Assembly (NCBI RefSeq): GCF_900105115.1
Contig: NZ_FNRV01000001.1
Coordinates: forward strand, 1,302,001-1,366,000
DNA: 64,000 bases
Direction of reading: 5' to 3'
From: Pseudomonas mohnii
Lineage (GTDB): Bacteria; Pseudomonadota; Gammaproteobacteria; Pseudomonadales; Pseudomonadaceae
Shown piece after piece: positions 15,341 to 22,813 of the stretch (the stretch's first letter is position 1; the number at the start of each line of letters is the position of its first letter). Both the position numbers and the translations under genes were made by a program. The notes below the pieces were generated by a model. It did not search any database. It saw nothing but the letters and a program-made list of their open reading frames with translations, and was not told where the DNA came from.

Positions 15341-15542
15341 GGAACGGGCGATAGGAAGCGATTCTAGCGTTCAAAAATTCAGCAACCAGTTCTGCCTCCT
15401 CCATGGTCGCGCCTTCTCTCAGATCGAAAAAGGGCGGATCAGCCGGAAGTCCTGGGATGTCGTCTTGAAACGCCATAATCAAAAAGGGTCGCCCGTCGAC
15501 CGTCTCCTTGACCGTAAAGGCGACTCTGGTTTTGTAGCTCAT
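15318..15542 (-). CDS. small phage protein of unknown function
   Basis: 74 residues starting MSYKTRVAFTVKETVDGRPF with an ideal AAAGGAGG site. Beta-rich N-terminus, then DLREGATMEEAELVAEFLN as a helix. A single minus-strand gene inside the plus-strand operon, ending in a PFPMIPKDV tail. Function unknown. Confidence 0.72.
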   Translation of the reverse strand: MSYKTRVAFTVKETVDGRPFLIMAFQDDIPGLPADPPFFDLREGATMEEAELVAEFLNARIASYRPFPMIPKDV

Positions 15543-15645
15543 CGCGACCTCCTTTATTCGGCGTTATACCGAACCATCAACCAATACCCCACTTCAACGA
15601 ATCACGCCAGCCACCAAGAGCGGCGACTGACTCACTTACTGCGCT

Positions 15646-15804
15646 TTAGTCTTGCTTAACCCCTGTATACCAAACGCCTGTCTGCCAAACTTTCCAACTC
15701 ACGATGTTGATCTTGTGACAGTGCTCACACTGTATCTCGAACCGTTGCCTGTCATTATCGGGAACGAAGTCCATCGTTAAACCGCAGTATGCGCAATCCG
15801 ACAT
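15646..15804 (-). CDS. 52-residue zinc-ribbon protein
   Basis: Start at MSDCAYCGL, chosen for the AAGGAG site 6 bases upstream. CAYC (4-7) and CEHC (about 27-30) form a four-Cys zinc ribbon; the tail is Trp-rich (WKVWQTGVWYTG). AT-rich, opposite to the operon. Confidence 0.68.
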   Translation of the reverse strand: MSDCAYCGLTMDFVPDNDRQRFEIQCEHCHKINIVSWKVWQTGVWYTGVKQD

Positions 15805-15931
15805 TCCCAACTCCTTGTTTTCGCTATCAATCATAAAACACGCCTCAAACTGACGTTTTAAGCGTAGCCCGAATTCGCACTTTACTAAATCACGCCAGCC
15901 GGCGAGGCAGGCGCGCACCTGGAGGCAATCA

Positions 15932-16138
15932 ATGTCTACCCCCCCCCTCCGCATCAAGCGGATTGACCTGTCACGTCCGCGCATCCGTCGGCGCGTCCTG
16001 CGCGCTCTCAAATCGAGTTACAGCCTAACTGGCGGACCGATCACAAGAGCCTGGCTGTGCACTCCCGGCACTCTGGTATTCAAGCTTGGCGAATGGCGCG
16101 GTCACTACAACGCCAAGAACGAATGGGTGCCGCTATGA
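15932..16138 (+). CDS. small basic phage protein
   Basis: 68 residues, MSTPPLRIKRIDLSRPRIRR, then LTGGPITRAWLCTPGTL and a Trp-containing end. GGAGG lies 6 bases before the ATG. Very basic N-terminus; nucleic acid binding is possible. The stop overlaps the next start (ATGA). Confidence 0.7.
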   Translation: MSTPPLRIKRIDLSRPRIRRRVLRALKSSYSLTGGPITRAWLCTPGTLVFKLGEWRGHYNAKNEWVPL

Positions 16139-16326
16139 CACCTCATGAATTCATCGAGAAGAACGTTCACGACGAGCTGGTGAAGCAGGGATTCAAAGAG
16201 GGGATTTGCTTCTCCGTGTCCCGCCACGCTGTCGACTATTACCGCCAGCGCAGCATGTTCAAGAAGAACGTCATTGCGGATGTTCTGGCCTGGTCGAAGA
16301 AGCAGGCTAAGGAGATGTCGCGGTGA
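16135..16326 (+). CDS. small phage protein of unknown function
   Basis: 63 residues starting MTPHEFIEKNVHDELVKQGF, helical and basic. ATGA overlap with the gene before; its own stop overlaps a GTG of the next, probably frameshifted, reading frame. Confidence 0.68.
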   Translation: MTPHEFIEKNVHDELVKQGFKEGICFSVSRHAVDYYRQRSMFKKNVIADVLAWSKKQAKEMSR

Positions 16327-16447
16327 GCCACCCTCACCTACTCACCCGAACACCAACCAGAAGGCGCGAGAAGTCGTCCAACACGATTGGGTCAGCCAGC
16401 TATCGAGATATGCGTTCTGGTTCCGTATGGAGGACGCATTGATGTAA
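16323..16447 (+). pseudogene. possible frameshifted small phage gene
   Basis: From the GTG that overlaps the previous stop, the frame gives SHPHLLTR. A second frame then gives HPNTNQKAREVVQHDWVS and RYAFWFRMEDALM to a TAA at 16445-16447, which looks far more like a real protein. One missing base near 16345 would join them. Either a decayed gene or a sequencing error; its 3' part overlaps the minus-strand gene 16392-16613. Confidence 0.35.
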
Positions 16448-16613
16448 CCACAGAAACCTCGTACTTCCTGACTGGTTCGCCTAAAGCATTGAGCTCTTCG
16501 TAATAGTGCACTTCGGTATCTTGCTCGCTATCCGGTCCCAACCATTCAAAGTCATTGCGGACTAGCTTATGGCCCTCTGGAATTCCAATTATTTTTTTAT
16601 GCTTGTCAATCAT
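16392..16613 (-). CDS. small phage cargo protein
   Basis: 73 residues starting MIDKHKKIIGIPEGHKLVRN with an AGGAGGG site 4 bases before the ATG. Beta-rich (EVHYYEELNALGEPVRKYEV). Relatively AT-rich and opposed to the operon. No family recognised. Confidence 0.68.
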   Translation of the reverse strand: MIDKHKKIIGIPEGHKLVRNDFEWLGPDSEQDTEVHYYEELNALGEPVRKYEVSVVTSMRPPYGTRTHISIAG

Positions 16614-16683
16614 TGAGCCCTCCTCGGCCCTATTCCGTATCTCATCTTAACCAATACCCCGCCTCTACGAATAACTCCACCGC

Positions 16684-16698
16684 CCGGGCATGACCCGG
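16684..16698 (+). promoter_or_regulatory. leader hairpin before methyltransferase ribosome site
   Basis: CCGGG-CATGA-CCCGG followed by AAAGGA and the ATG at 16711; preceded by AACCAATACCCCGCCTC, a string also present at 15577. Confidence 0.5.
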
Positions 16699-16710
16699 AA
16701 AGGATCCCCT

Positions 16711-17634
16711 ATGCCTACAGCAATCGATTTGTTCGCCGGTCTCGGCGGATGGTCAACCGGTGCCCGCAATGCTGGTATCGATGTTCTTTGGGCCGCCAAC
16801 CACTGGCCGGTCGCGGTTGAGTGGCACGGCGCCAATCACCCGGATGCAATTCACATCTGCCAGGACCTGCACCAAGCGGATTGGTCGAAGGTTCCGGCCC
16901 ACGACATCATGCTGGCTTCGCCGTGCTGCCAAGGCCATTCGAAAGCCCGCGGCAAAAAGTCAGGCAGCGCTCAGCACGATGCATCTCGATCGACAGCCTG
17001 GGCCGTCGTGTCCGCCGCCGAGTTCCACCGGCCGGAAGTGGTCTTGGTCGAGAACGTCGAAGAATTCACGGCCTGGGCCTTATACCCAGCCTGGTCACAG
17101 GCAATGGCGGCGCTCGGTTACATGATCGCGCCCCATGTCGTTGATTGCGCGGACCTTGGCGTACCGCAGCATCGCGTGCGCCTGTTTCTGGTCTGCACCC
17201 GAAGCAAGGCTCCGCTCAACCTGCAGTTGCATCAGCGCGAACACGTCCCTGCTTCATCGTTCATCGACTTTGATGCTGGCAAATGGAGTGCAGTTGAAAA
17301 GCCTGGGCGCGCCGAATCGACGCTGCTCCGGGTGAAGAACGGCCGCGAACGCTTCGGCGATCGATTCATCATGCCCTACTACGGGTCAGGGTCGGGACTT
17401 ACTGGCCGCAGCCTGGATCGGCCGATCGGCACCATCACCACACTGGATCGGTGGGCCCTGGTGCGTGGCGATGAGATGCGGATGCTCTCGGCGAACGAGG
17501 CACTTGCCGCCATGTCGTTCCCAGCCGACACGAAGCGCCCGGACAACCATCGGTTGACCATGCATATGGCGGGCAACGCGGTGCCGCCGCTTGCAGGACA
17601 ACGAGTAATCGAAGCTCTGCTGAGAGCAGCATGA
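16711..17634 (+). CDS. phage C5-cytosine DNA methyltransferase
   Basis: 307 residues from the ATG preceded by AAGGA. Motif I DLFAGLGG (6-13), motif IV SPCCQGHS (70-77, with Cys73 in the catalytic place and Cys72 where Pro is usual), motif VI VENV (114-117), motif VIII QHRVR (153-157), and a C-terminal AGNAVPP motif X. Transfers a methyl group to cytosine C5. No restriction partner is seen nearby, so it is likely a solitary enzyme shielding phage DNA from host nucleases. Confidence 0.93.
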   Translation: MPTAIDLFAGLGGWSTGARNAGIDVLWAANHWPVAVEWHGANHPDAIHICQDLHQADWSKVPAHDIMLASPCCQGHSKARGKKSGSAQHDASRSTAWAVVSAAEFHRPEVVLVENVEEFTAWALYPAWSQAMAALGYMIAPHVVDCADLGVPQHRVRLFLVCTRSKAPLNLQLHQREHVPASSFIDFDAGKWSAVEKPGRAESTLLRVKNGRERFGDRFIMPYYGSGSGLTGRSLDRPIGTITTLDRWALVRGDEMRMLSANEALAAMSFPADTKRPDNHRLTMHMAGNAVPPLAGQRVIEALLRAA

Positions 17635-17662
17635 CCATCCTTTAGGGCTTGATCCGGTAAGC

Positions 17663-17911
17663 CTAGTCTGCCCAGACAGCAGTGTTCATGGTGATTGCAG
17701 GATGCTGGTTGCTATCCCGATCGTACTCCTTAGCTATCCACTTTTTCATCAAGGCTGAATTCAATCGCCGCCCCTGCTGCATGATCTTCATGACCTGCTT
17801 ATCGATTTTGTACGGCCCGCAGTCAGCGCACACACCTGAATACCAGTCGTCATCGCGCCTCAACTGCTGCGCGATATTAGTTCTGCAAATTATGCATGTC
17901 ATATGGTCCAC
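17663..17911 (-). CDS. small zinc-finger-like cargo protein
   Basis: 82 residues from a GTG behind GGGAG, or 79 from the ATG at 17902. CIIC and CADC (about 22 residues apart) make a zinc site; the rest is basic and helical (KIDKQVMKIMQQGRR). Opposed to the operon, AT-richer than its neighbours. Confidence 0.65.
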   Translation of the reverse strand: MDHMTCIICRTNIAQQLRRDDDWYSGVCADCGPYKIDKQVMKIMQQGRRLNSALMKKWIAKEYDRDSNQHPAITMNTAVWAD

Positions 17912-17969
17912 AACTGCTACTCCCGGAAAACAACCTTTCAACTATAGCTGCCTGCAGTGAGGTATCCCC

Positions 17970-18602
17970 ATGCTCACAGAAAACAAACCGGCCGAGCCTG
18001 CTCCAAGCTTGGCGACCGGTCACGAACTCAACGCTGCGACTTGGTCTGACTTCGTGGCGCGGCTGCGCTATGACTGCAATGGCCCCCGGGTCCGGGATCA
18101 CAGCACCGCGGCGGCCATCTTCATCGTGGAGCAACGCCGCATCGTCTGCGGTCTGGACATGGACTACACCGAGCAACGACTGGTTTATTTCCACAGCGGC
18201 GAGAGCGAATGTTTCAGTCCGAAAGAGTACTGGGACCAGTGTGACCGGCATGAAAAGGCCGGACTGAACAAGGCCATGCAGCTCTGGTCGGAATGCCAGT
18301 TCATGAAAGCCAGTGAGGATGATCAGTGGCACGTCCTTGGCGAGTTGGAAGATCACACCGTCACCGGCTGGCAGGAAGAGTGGGTCTACGTGAATGCTCA
18401 CCTGACCTATGCAGGGGCTGAAGCCTTCATTCAGCGCAAGAAACACGATTATCGTCGTGGCCTGCGCGTCTACGTCGAATCGCAGTATTACGCCTGGGAG
18501 TTCGAAGCGATCAAGGCTGCGATCCTCGATGGCACGCTGACCTACACGCCGAAGCCGGCAGTGAATGCCCACGATCTGGTATCGATGGAGATTGCAGGAT
18601 GA
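17970..18602 (+). CDS. phage protein of unknown function
   Basis: 210 residues, with a GAGG site 9 bases before the ATG. Mixed fold with many aromatic residues (LVYFHSGESECFSPKEYWDQ, later RRGLRVYVESQYYAWEFEA). Its stop overlaps the next start (ATGA). No family recognised. Confidence 0.72.
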   Translation: MLTENKPAEPAPSLATGHELNAATWSDFVARLRYDCNGPRVRDHSTAAAIFIVEQRRIVCGLDMDYTEQRLVYFHSGESECFSPKEYWDQCDRHEKAGLNKAMQLWSECQFMKASEDDQWHVLGELEDHTVTGWQEEWVYVNAHLTYAGAEAFIQRKKHDYRRGLRVYVESQYYAWEFEAIKAAILDGTLTYTPKPAVNAHDLVSMEIAG

Positions 18603-19096
18603 GCGAAGTTCATCGCTATAACGTCGTGACGATGCTTTCTGAAAGCGGCAACCGAATCGGTTACGACCCTCACGGCCCGGCGGTTGTCATGGCTTCAGAC
18701 TTCGACCGGGTAACCGCCGAGCGTGATGGCCTACAGCTGAGCCTGACCACCGCAGACCAGACCATCGACGACCTTCAGGCCGCAATCGCTCGCCGCAACC
18801 AGCGGATTGAGGAGCTCGAGCGTGACAAAGACCGCCTGGACGCCATCGAGGCGAACTTCTGGGACGTGCGCCATCACAGCGACGCACTTGCCGATACGGG
18901 TGACTACACCTCGAGTATCGAAATCGTCGGTCAATGGATGGATAAACCGAATGAGCGCGTAATCGGTGAGAACTACAGCGAGAACCTGCGGGCGGCCATT
19001 GACCAGGCCATGACGGCGCCGGCCTATCCCCGGCTCGCCCAGAATATCCAGAGATCGACGCACTGCTCGATGCTACCGCCGCGCTATAACCCGTAA
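18599..19096 (+). CDS. phage coiled-coil protein
   Basis: 165 residues; residues about 40-85 are a coiled coil (TAERDGLQLSLTTADQTIDD and RNQRIEELERDKDRL), common in phage ead/Ea22-like proteins. ATGA overlap with the gene before. Function unknown. Confidence 0.7.
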   Translation: MSEVHRYNVVTMLSESGNRIGYDPHGPAVVMASDFDRVTAERDGLQLSLTTADQTIDDLQAAIARRNQRIEELERDKDRLDAIEANFWDVRHHSDALADTGDYTSSIEIVGQWMDKPNERVIGENYSENLRAAIDQAMTAPAYPRLAQNIQRSTHCSMLPPRYNP

Positions 19097-19117
19097 CCCC
19101 CTCCCCCTTCAAAGTCA

Positions 19118-19131
19118 GCCGCTATAGCGGC
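19118..19131 (+). promoter_or_regulatory. leader hairpin directly before AAGGA site
   Basis: GCCGC-TATA-GCGGC followed at once by AAGGACG, 12 bases before the ATG at 19148; preceded by AACCCCCTCCCCCTTCAAAG. Confidence 0.55.
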
Positions 19132-19147
19132 AAGGACGCGCTCGACC

Positions 19148-19585
19148 ATGGAAAAGAAAAAGCTCGGCCCGGACCATTATCGCTACGTTGATGAAATCGG
19201 CCCCGATGGCCTTGAGGTTCATTGCATCACCTATCAGGTGATCGGTGAAACCGCGCAGTGCTGGTACATCGCCGATGACTACACGGTGAACATGATCAAC
19301 GGCTACCAGCACAGCTGGACCGCTGAAGCCGTGAAGAAGCGCCGCAAGCGCGTATCGAAGGATTCCGGCGGCAAGCGGTTCGCCTACCCTGACAAGGCGC
19401 ATGCTCTGCGCTCCTACAAGATCCGCAAGTCGCGTCAGCTGGGGCATGCAGAACTGACGTTGGAGCGCGCCCGTGCGGCTCTTGGCTACTTCGGTGATCT
19501 GTCCGTGACCAATGAGGCGCCCGTCGCCGACAAGCTGATCATCCCGAACGAGCACATCCAGGGACTGGGCTGGGGGTATTGCTGA
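19148..19585 (+). CDS. phage protein of unknown function
   Basis: 145 residues, MEKKKLGPDHYRYVDEIGPD, beta-rich first half (YQVIGETAQCWYIADDY), then a basic helical segment KKRRKRVSKDSGGKRF and a helical end. Its stop overlaps the next start (TGATG). No family recognised. Confidence 0.7.
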   Translation: MEKKKLGPDHYRYVDEIGPDGLEVHCITYQVIGETAQCWYIADDYTVNMINGYQHSWTAEAVKKRRKRVSKDSGGKRFAYPDKAHALRSYKIRKSRQLGHAELTLERARAALGYFGDLSVTNEAPVADKLIIPNEHIQGLGWGYC

Positions 19586-19683
19586 TGATTTTGCTCACAG
19601 CGCCAGCCCTCGCCTGGTTCGTCTGCGTGTACTGCTACAAGGAGCTGCGGGGAATAAAAATCGCCCCATCAGCCACCGAATGA
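19585..19683 (+). CDS. 32-residue membrane peptide
   Basis: MILLTAPALAWFVCVYCYKE then a short polar tail. The start shares a base with the previous stop, which supports translation. Small single-helix peptides of this kind are common in phage early operons. The 200 bases after it hold repeated leader-like sequence but no plus-strand gene. Confidence 0.5.
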   Translation: MILLTAPALAWFVCVYCYKELRGIKIAPSATE

Positions 19684-19885
19684 ACCGGACAGGAGTTCGG
19701 CAGCTGATGAGACGTAAACCTAAACAATAGCTCACTTGATCAGTTTGTCATGGGCGAAGCAATGGCGATAAGGGTTCACCCCGCCAGCCACTTCAGGGGA
19801 GAAAGCGTGTACGCAACTGGCGAGGCGAACGAATAAACCATAGCTCGCCTGCTCCGCCTCCCTCTCACCCTTCATCCGATTTCAC

Positions 19886-19916
19886 AATCCATCTACAAGT
19901 CTGCCGGTGAACGGCG
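19886..19916 (+). repeat. leader repeat copy 1, orphan
   Basis: AATCCAT...CTACAAGTCTGCCGGTGAACGGCG. Nearly the same as 20242-20276, including the GCCG-GTGAA-CGGC hairpin. Here no plus-strand gene follows; the minus-strand gene 19917-20159 lies between the two copies. Confidence 0.7.
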
Positions 19917-20159
19917 TCAAGGCAGCTGACTATCGACCCAGCGCTCTGCGGCCGACATCGCTGCATCCAAAGCGGTCGGGTAATCAGTCCACGGGCCTGA
20001 CAGCTCAGCCGCGACTTCGCCCAGTCCAACGATTTGCGCTGGCTCAATGATTATTGCTGATTCGGGTACCAAGTCGTTCGGTCTCTTCCAGGCGAACTTG
20101 AGGAACATTGTGTGGCCCCGGTACACATGCGCGATCGGCACATCCAGATTGTGTGACAC
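19917..20159 (-). CDS. small phage cargo protein
   Basis: 80 residues from a GTG preceded by GGGAGG (spacing short); in-frame ATGs at 20177, 20207 and 20219 are alternatives without ribosome sites. FLKFAWKRPNDLVPESAIII, then a helical end (ALDAAMSAAERWVDSQLP). Opposed to the operon and bracketed by two copies of a leader sequence. Confidence 0.65.
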   Translation of the reverse strand: MSHNLDVPIAHVYRGHTMFLKFAWKRPNDLVPESAIIIEPAQIVGLGEVAAELSGPWTDYPTALDAAMSAAERWVDSQLP

Positions 20160-20241
20160 ACGACCTCCCACAGACATATCAGTTTGAACGCATATTTTTA
20201 CACCCATCCTGACGCCCATGGAATCTGGGCAAAACGCTACT

Positions 20242-20276
20242 AATCCATTCCCCTATAAGCCTGCCGGTGAACGGCG
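20242..20276 (+). repeat. leader repeat copy 2, with hairpin before AGGAA site
   Basis: Contains the hairpin GCCG-GTGAA-CGGC (20263-20275) followed by GCGAGGAA and the ATG at 20291. Partner of 19886-19916. Confidence 0.6.
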
Positions 20277-20290
20277 GGCGAGGAATTCCT

Positions 20291-20713
20291 ATGTCTGAAA
20301 TACCAAAGCGTCCTTCCGCCAGCAAGGAAATCATCCTGGCGGCAGCTCAGATAGTGGCGACCAAGATTAATGCAGATGCCGAGACTATCGCTCAACACTT
20401 CCAGCCACATATGGACGGCTACGACCTTGCCAAAGAGCTGGATAAATGGGCTGGGTGGGACACAACTCGCGACGAGATGGAGTCGCTCGACGAAGTTGGA
20501 CACCTTGTAGACGAGGCTGTCAGGGATGCCGAGAAGGCATGGTTCGCCGAGAACGATATCCAGCCTCCAGTCCCAGTCGGGACACGAATAAAGGAAGGGC
20601 TGATTACCGGCATCTACGATTACTCGCCGGCCTCCTACCTGGTCAAGGAAGACGGCTGCCTGGACGACAGTCGACACCGGATTGTCCGCTTTGAAAACGC
20701 GGTCGCCGCCTAA
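20291..20713 (+). CDS. phage protein of unknown function
   Basis: 140 residues, MSEIPKRPSASKEIILAAAQ, helical first half, then a beta-rich part (VPVGTRIKEGLITGIYDYSP). GAGGAA lies 7 bases before the ATG, behind the leader hairpin. No family recognised. Confidence 0.7.
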   Translation: MSEIPKRPSASKEIILAAAQIVATKINADAETIAQHFQPHMDGYDLAKELDKWAGWDTTRDEMESLDEVGHLVDEAVRDAEKAWFAENDIQPPVPVGTRIKEGLITGIYDYSPASYLVKEDGCLDDSRHRIVRFENAVAA

Positions 20714-20730
20714 TCCCCACCCCACCTTCT

Positions 20731-20745
20731 GCCGCCACGCGCGGC
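20731..20745 (+). promoter_or_regulatory. leader hairpin before excisionase ribosome site
   Basis: GCCGC-CACGC-GCGGC followed by ATGGAG, then the ATG at 20759; preceded by TAATCCCCACCCCACCTTC. Confidence 0.5.
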
Positions 20746-20758
20746 ATGGAGCATGTAC

Positions 20759-21172
20759 ATGGCAAACGCAACAGCGGCCAAGACCACCACTATTCCACCG
20801 AGGTTCATCAGGTTCATGGATGCGCCCGGCTATCTCGGCATGTGCAAGGACGAATTCAACAAAACGGTCAGGCCGAATGTCCGGGAGTTTCCCATCGGAA
20901 AACAGGGCGTGGGGTTCGATCGCATCGAGCTGGACGCGTGGGCTGATGCCTACGTCGAGAGCAAGTCGATTGAAAAGGCAGCCAATCAGGACAACAATCG
21001 CCCTCGCAGCGAGCGCCAGGGTGAAGCCAAAGGAGGTAAACCATGGCGAGAAAAGCGATCTCTGGTCTCTATCAAAAAGGTGGAGTCTGGCAAATCGACA
21101 AAGTTTTCCGGGGTGAGCGACTTCGAGAAAGCACTGGAACTGGTGACCGGCAAGAAGCCGAGCAGTACCTGA
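20759..21172 (+). CDS. xis: probable excisionase / recombination directionality factor
   Basis: 137 residues; GGAG lies 7 bases before the ATG. Residues about 14-65 (RFIRFMDAPGYLGMCKDEFN, then FPIGKQGVGFDRIELDAWAD) resemble the winged-helix DNA-binding fold of excisionases, with AWADAYVE like the end of MerR/Xis domains. The tail (SDFEKALELVTGKK) is coding in spite of overlapping the integrase start by 130 bases in another frame. Family call is from position and fold pattern. Confidence 0.75.
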   Translation: MANATAAKTTTIPPRFIRFMDAPGYLGMCKDEFNKTVRPNVREFPIGKQGVGFDRIELDAWADAYVESKSIEKAANQDNNRPRSERQGEAKGGKPWREKRSLVSIKKVESGKSTKFSGVSDFEKALELVTGKKPSST

Positions 21173-22221
21173 TTCACCGGCTGGAGCAACTTCGACAGCA
21201 GAAGGTATACGGCGTACGCCGCACCAGAACTTGGGAGGAAGCGGCGACAAGATTTCTGATCGAGAGCAAAGACCAGCCCTCAATCAAACTGACGGCGCAC
21301 CACCTGAAGCAGCTTCACCCCTATCTCAAGGACCTGCCATTGACTCATATCGATGACCAGGCACTTGAACCGTTCGTGAAGGACCGTTTGAAGGGAATGG
21401 TGACGCCAGACGGGAAGCAGCTGAAGCCGGTAGCGCCACGCACGATCAATATCTCGATCGAACGGGTGATACGGGTTCTGTCGCTTTGTGCAAGGAAATG
21501 GCGGGATGAGGAGCGGCGGCCCTGGCTTGATTCGGTGCCAATGCTGGCGAAGCTGGACCTGAAGAAAAAGGTGCGAGAGCCCTACCCCATGACATGGGAA
21601 GAGCAATCGATCCTTTTCGGGGAGTTGCCGGCGCACCTGCAGACGATGGCCCTGTTCAAGGTGAACACGGGTTGCCGCGAGCAGGAGGTCTGCAAGTTGA
21701 GGTGGGACTGGGAGATTTCGGTGCCGGAGCTTGGCACCAGCGTATTCCTGATCCCGTCCGACTTCGGCGGCCGAAATGAACGGTCAGGTGTAAAAAACGG
21801 AGATGAGCGACTGGTCGTGCTCAATAGCGTGGCGAAATCGATCATCGACAAGCAGCGAGGCCTGAGCAAGGACTGGGTTTTCCCTTACAACGGCAGCGCG
21901 TTGAATCGAATGAACGACTCGGCCTGGAAGAAAGCGCGGGTGAGAGCGGCGAAACTCTGGCAGGAGGAAAACCTTCGCCCCGCTCACCCTGGGTATGCAT
22001 CCATCAGGGTGCACGACTTGAAACACACGTTTGGTCGTCGCCTTCGGGCGGCAGGTGTCACACAGGAGGACCGCAAGGCACTTCTGGGACACAAGAACGG
22101 CAGCATCACCAGTCACTACTCGGGCGCAGAGCTCGGGCATCTGATTGAAGCTGCGAACATGGTATCAGCAACCGACTCGCGGGGACCGGTGCTGACGATC
22201 TTGAAGAGGAAAACGGGATGA
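21043..22221 (+). CDS. int: tyrosine recombinase (prophage integrase)
   Basis: 392 residues from the ATG preceded by AAAGGAGG. Arm-binding and core-binding domains fill residues 1-185. The catalytic domain has Arg212 (NTGCREQEV), H324-D-L-K-H328 (box II, with Lys327 where Arg is most common), LLGHKNGS around His350 and Tyr359 in SHYSG. The HDLKHTFGRRLRAAG form appears to be a known proteobacterial subfamily. Inserts the phage at tRNA-Pro; the 3' end lies 69 bases from that tRNA. Confidence 0.95.
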   Translation: MARKAISGLYQKGGVWQIDKVFRGERLRESTGTGDRQEAEQYLIHRLEQLRQQKVYGVRRTRTWEEAATRFLIESKDQPSIKLTAHHLKQLHPYLKDLPLTHIDDQALEPFVKDRLKGMVTPDGKQLKPVAPRTINISIERVIRVLSLCARKWRDEERRPWLDSVPMLAKLDLKKKVREPYPMTWEEQSILFGELPAHLQTMALFKVNTGCREQEVCKLRWDWEISVPELGTSVFLIPSDFGGRNERSGVKNGDERLVVLNSVAKSIIDKQRGLSKDWVFPYNGSALNRMNDSAWKKARVRAAKLWQEENLRPAHPGYASIRVHDLKHTFGRRLRAAGVTQEDRKALLGHKNGSITSHYSGAELGHLIEAANMVSATDSRGPVLTILKRKTG

Positions 22222-22245
22222 AGTCCCGAAAAACTCCCCACCAAT

Positions 22246-22274
22246 GAAAAAGCCCAACCTAAGAAGATTGGGCT
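22246..22274 (-). terminator. intrinsic terminator of tRNA-Pro
   Basis: On the minus strand AGCCCAA, loop, TTGGGCT followed by TTTTT, 17 bases past the tRNA 3' end. It may equally halt integrase read-through. Confidence 0.75.
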
Positions 22275-22290
22275 AAGTCATTGAAAAATA

Positions 22291-22367
22291 TGGTCGGGAC
22301 GGAGTGATTCGAACACTCGACCCCTAGCACCCCATGCTAGTGCGCTACCGGACTGCGCTACGCCCCG
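22291..22367 (-). tRNA. tRNA-Pro(GGG)
   Basis: 77 bases with encoded CCA. Acceptor CGGGGCG/CGTCCCG, anticodon stem CTAGC/GCTAG around ATGGGGT (anticodon GGG), T-loop GTTCGAATC. Target of the lambda-like prophage. Confidence 0.97.
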
Positions 22368-22456
22368 ACTAGGTGTGAAACCTGTTCCTCATCTCGAGGA
22401 ACGCTCAAGAATATATCGCAAGCTTTTGAAAACTGGAAGTATTTAAAAGCAGGAAT

Positions 22457-22813
22457 TTACTTCTTGAGGACCACCAGAACATCTTCCAGCTCAGCGATCA
22501 TCTGGCGAATCATTTGTTTGTATTGCGTGGTGTCGTCTTTGGCTTCATCACCGGACAAACGCAGGCGTGCGCCGCCGATGGTGAATCCTTGATCGTAAAG
22601 AAGCGCTCGGATCTGCCGGATCATCAGCACGTCCTGGCGCTGATAATACCGGCGGTTTCCGCGGCGTTTGACGGGGTTGAGTTGAGGAAACTCCTGCTCC
22701 CAATAGCGCAGCACGTGCGGTTTTACCGCACATAGCTCGCTGACTTCACCGATGGTGAAGTAGCGTTTGCCTGGGATGACGGGTAGCTCGTCGTTATGAC
22801 TTGGTTCCAGCAT
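22457..22813 (-). CDS. MerR family transcriptional regulator (ihfA-linked)
   Basis: 118 residues from the ATG preceded by GAGG inside the ihfA end (20-base overlap). MerR winged helix from residue 17: [20 protein letters not shown], then [18 protein letters not shown], and a C-terminal coiled coil ([18 protein letters not shown]). The usual gene after ihfA in Pseudomonas. No effector-binding Cys is seen. Target unknown. Confidence 0.92.
   Translation of the reverse strand: MLEPSHNDELPVIPGKRYFTIGEVSELCAVKPHVLRYWEQEFPQLNPVKRRGNRRYYQRQDVLMIRQIRALLYDQGFTIGGARLRLSGDEAKDDTTQYKQMIRQMIAELEDVLVVLKK

Larger units (their letters stand above)
1..22290. mobile_element. lambda-like prophage, right part (left end outside window)
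   Basis: A continuous block of phage genes runs from the window edge to an integrase that stops 69 bases before the 3' end of tRNA-Pro(GGG). Gene order is that of lambda in mirror image: replication, Rha, YmfL and Cro on the minus strand; CI, cargo, recombination genes, excisionase and integrase on the plus strand. Structural and lysis genes are not seen and must lie to the left if present. The exact att core cannot be fixed because the other junction is outside the window; a tRNA-Pro 3' end repeat is expected there. Confidence 0.9.
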
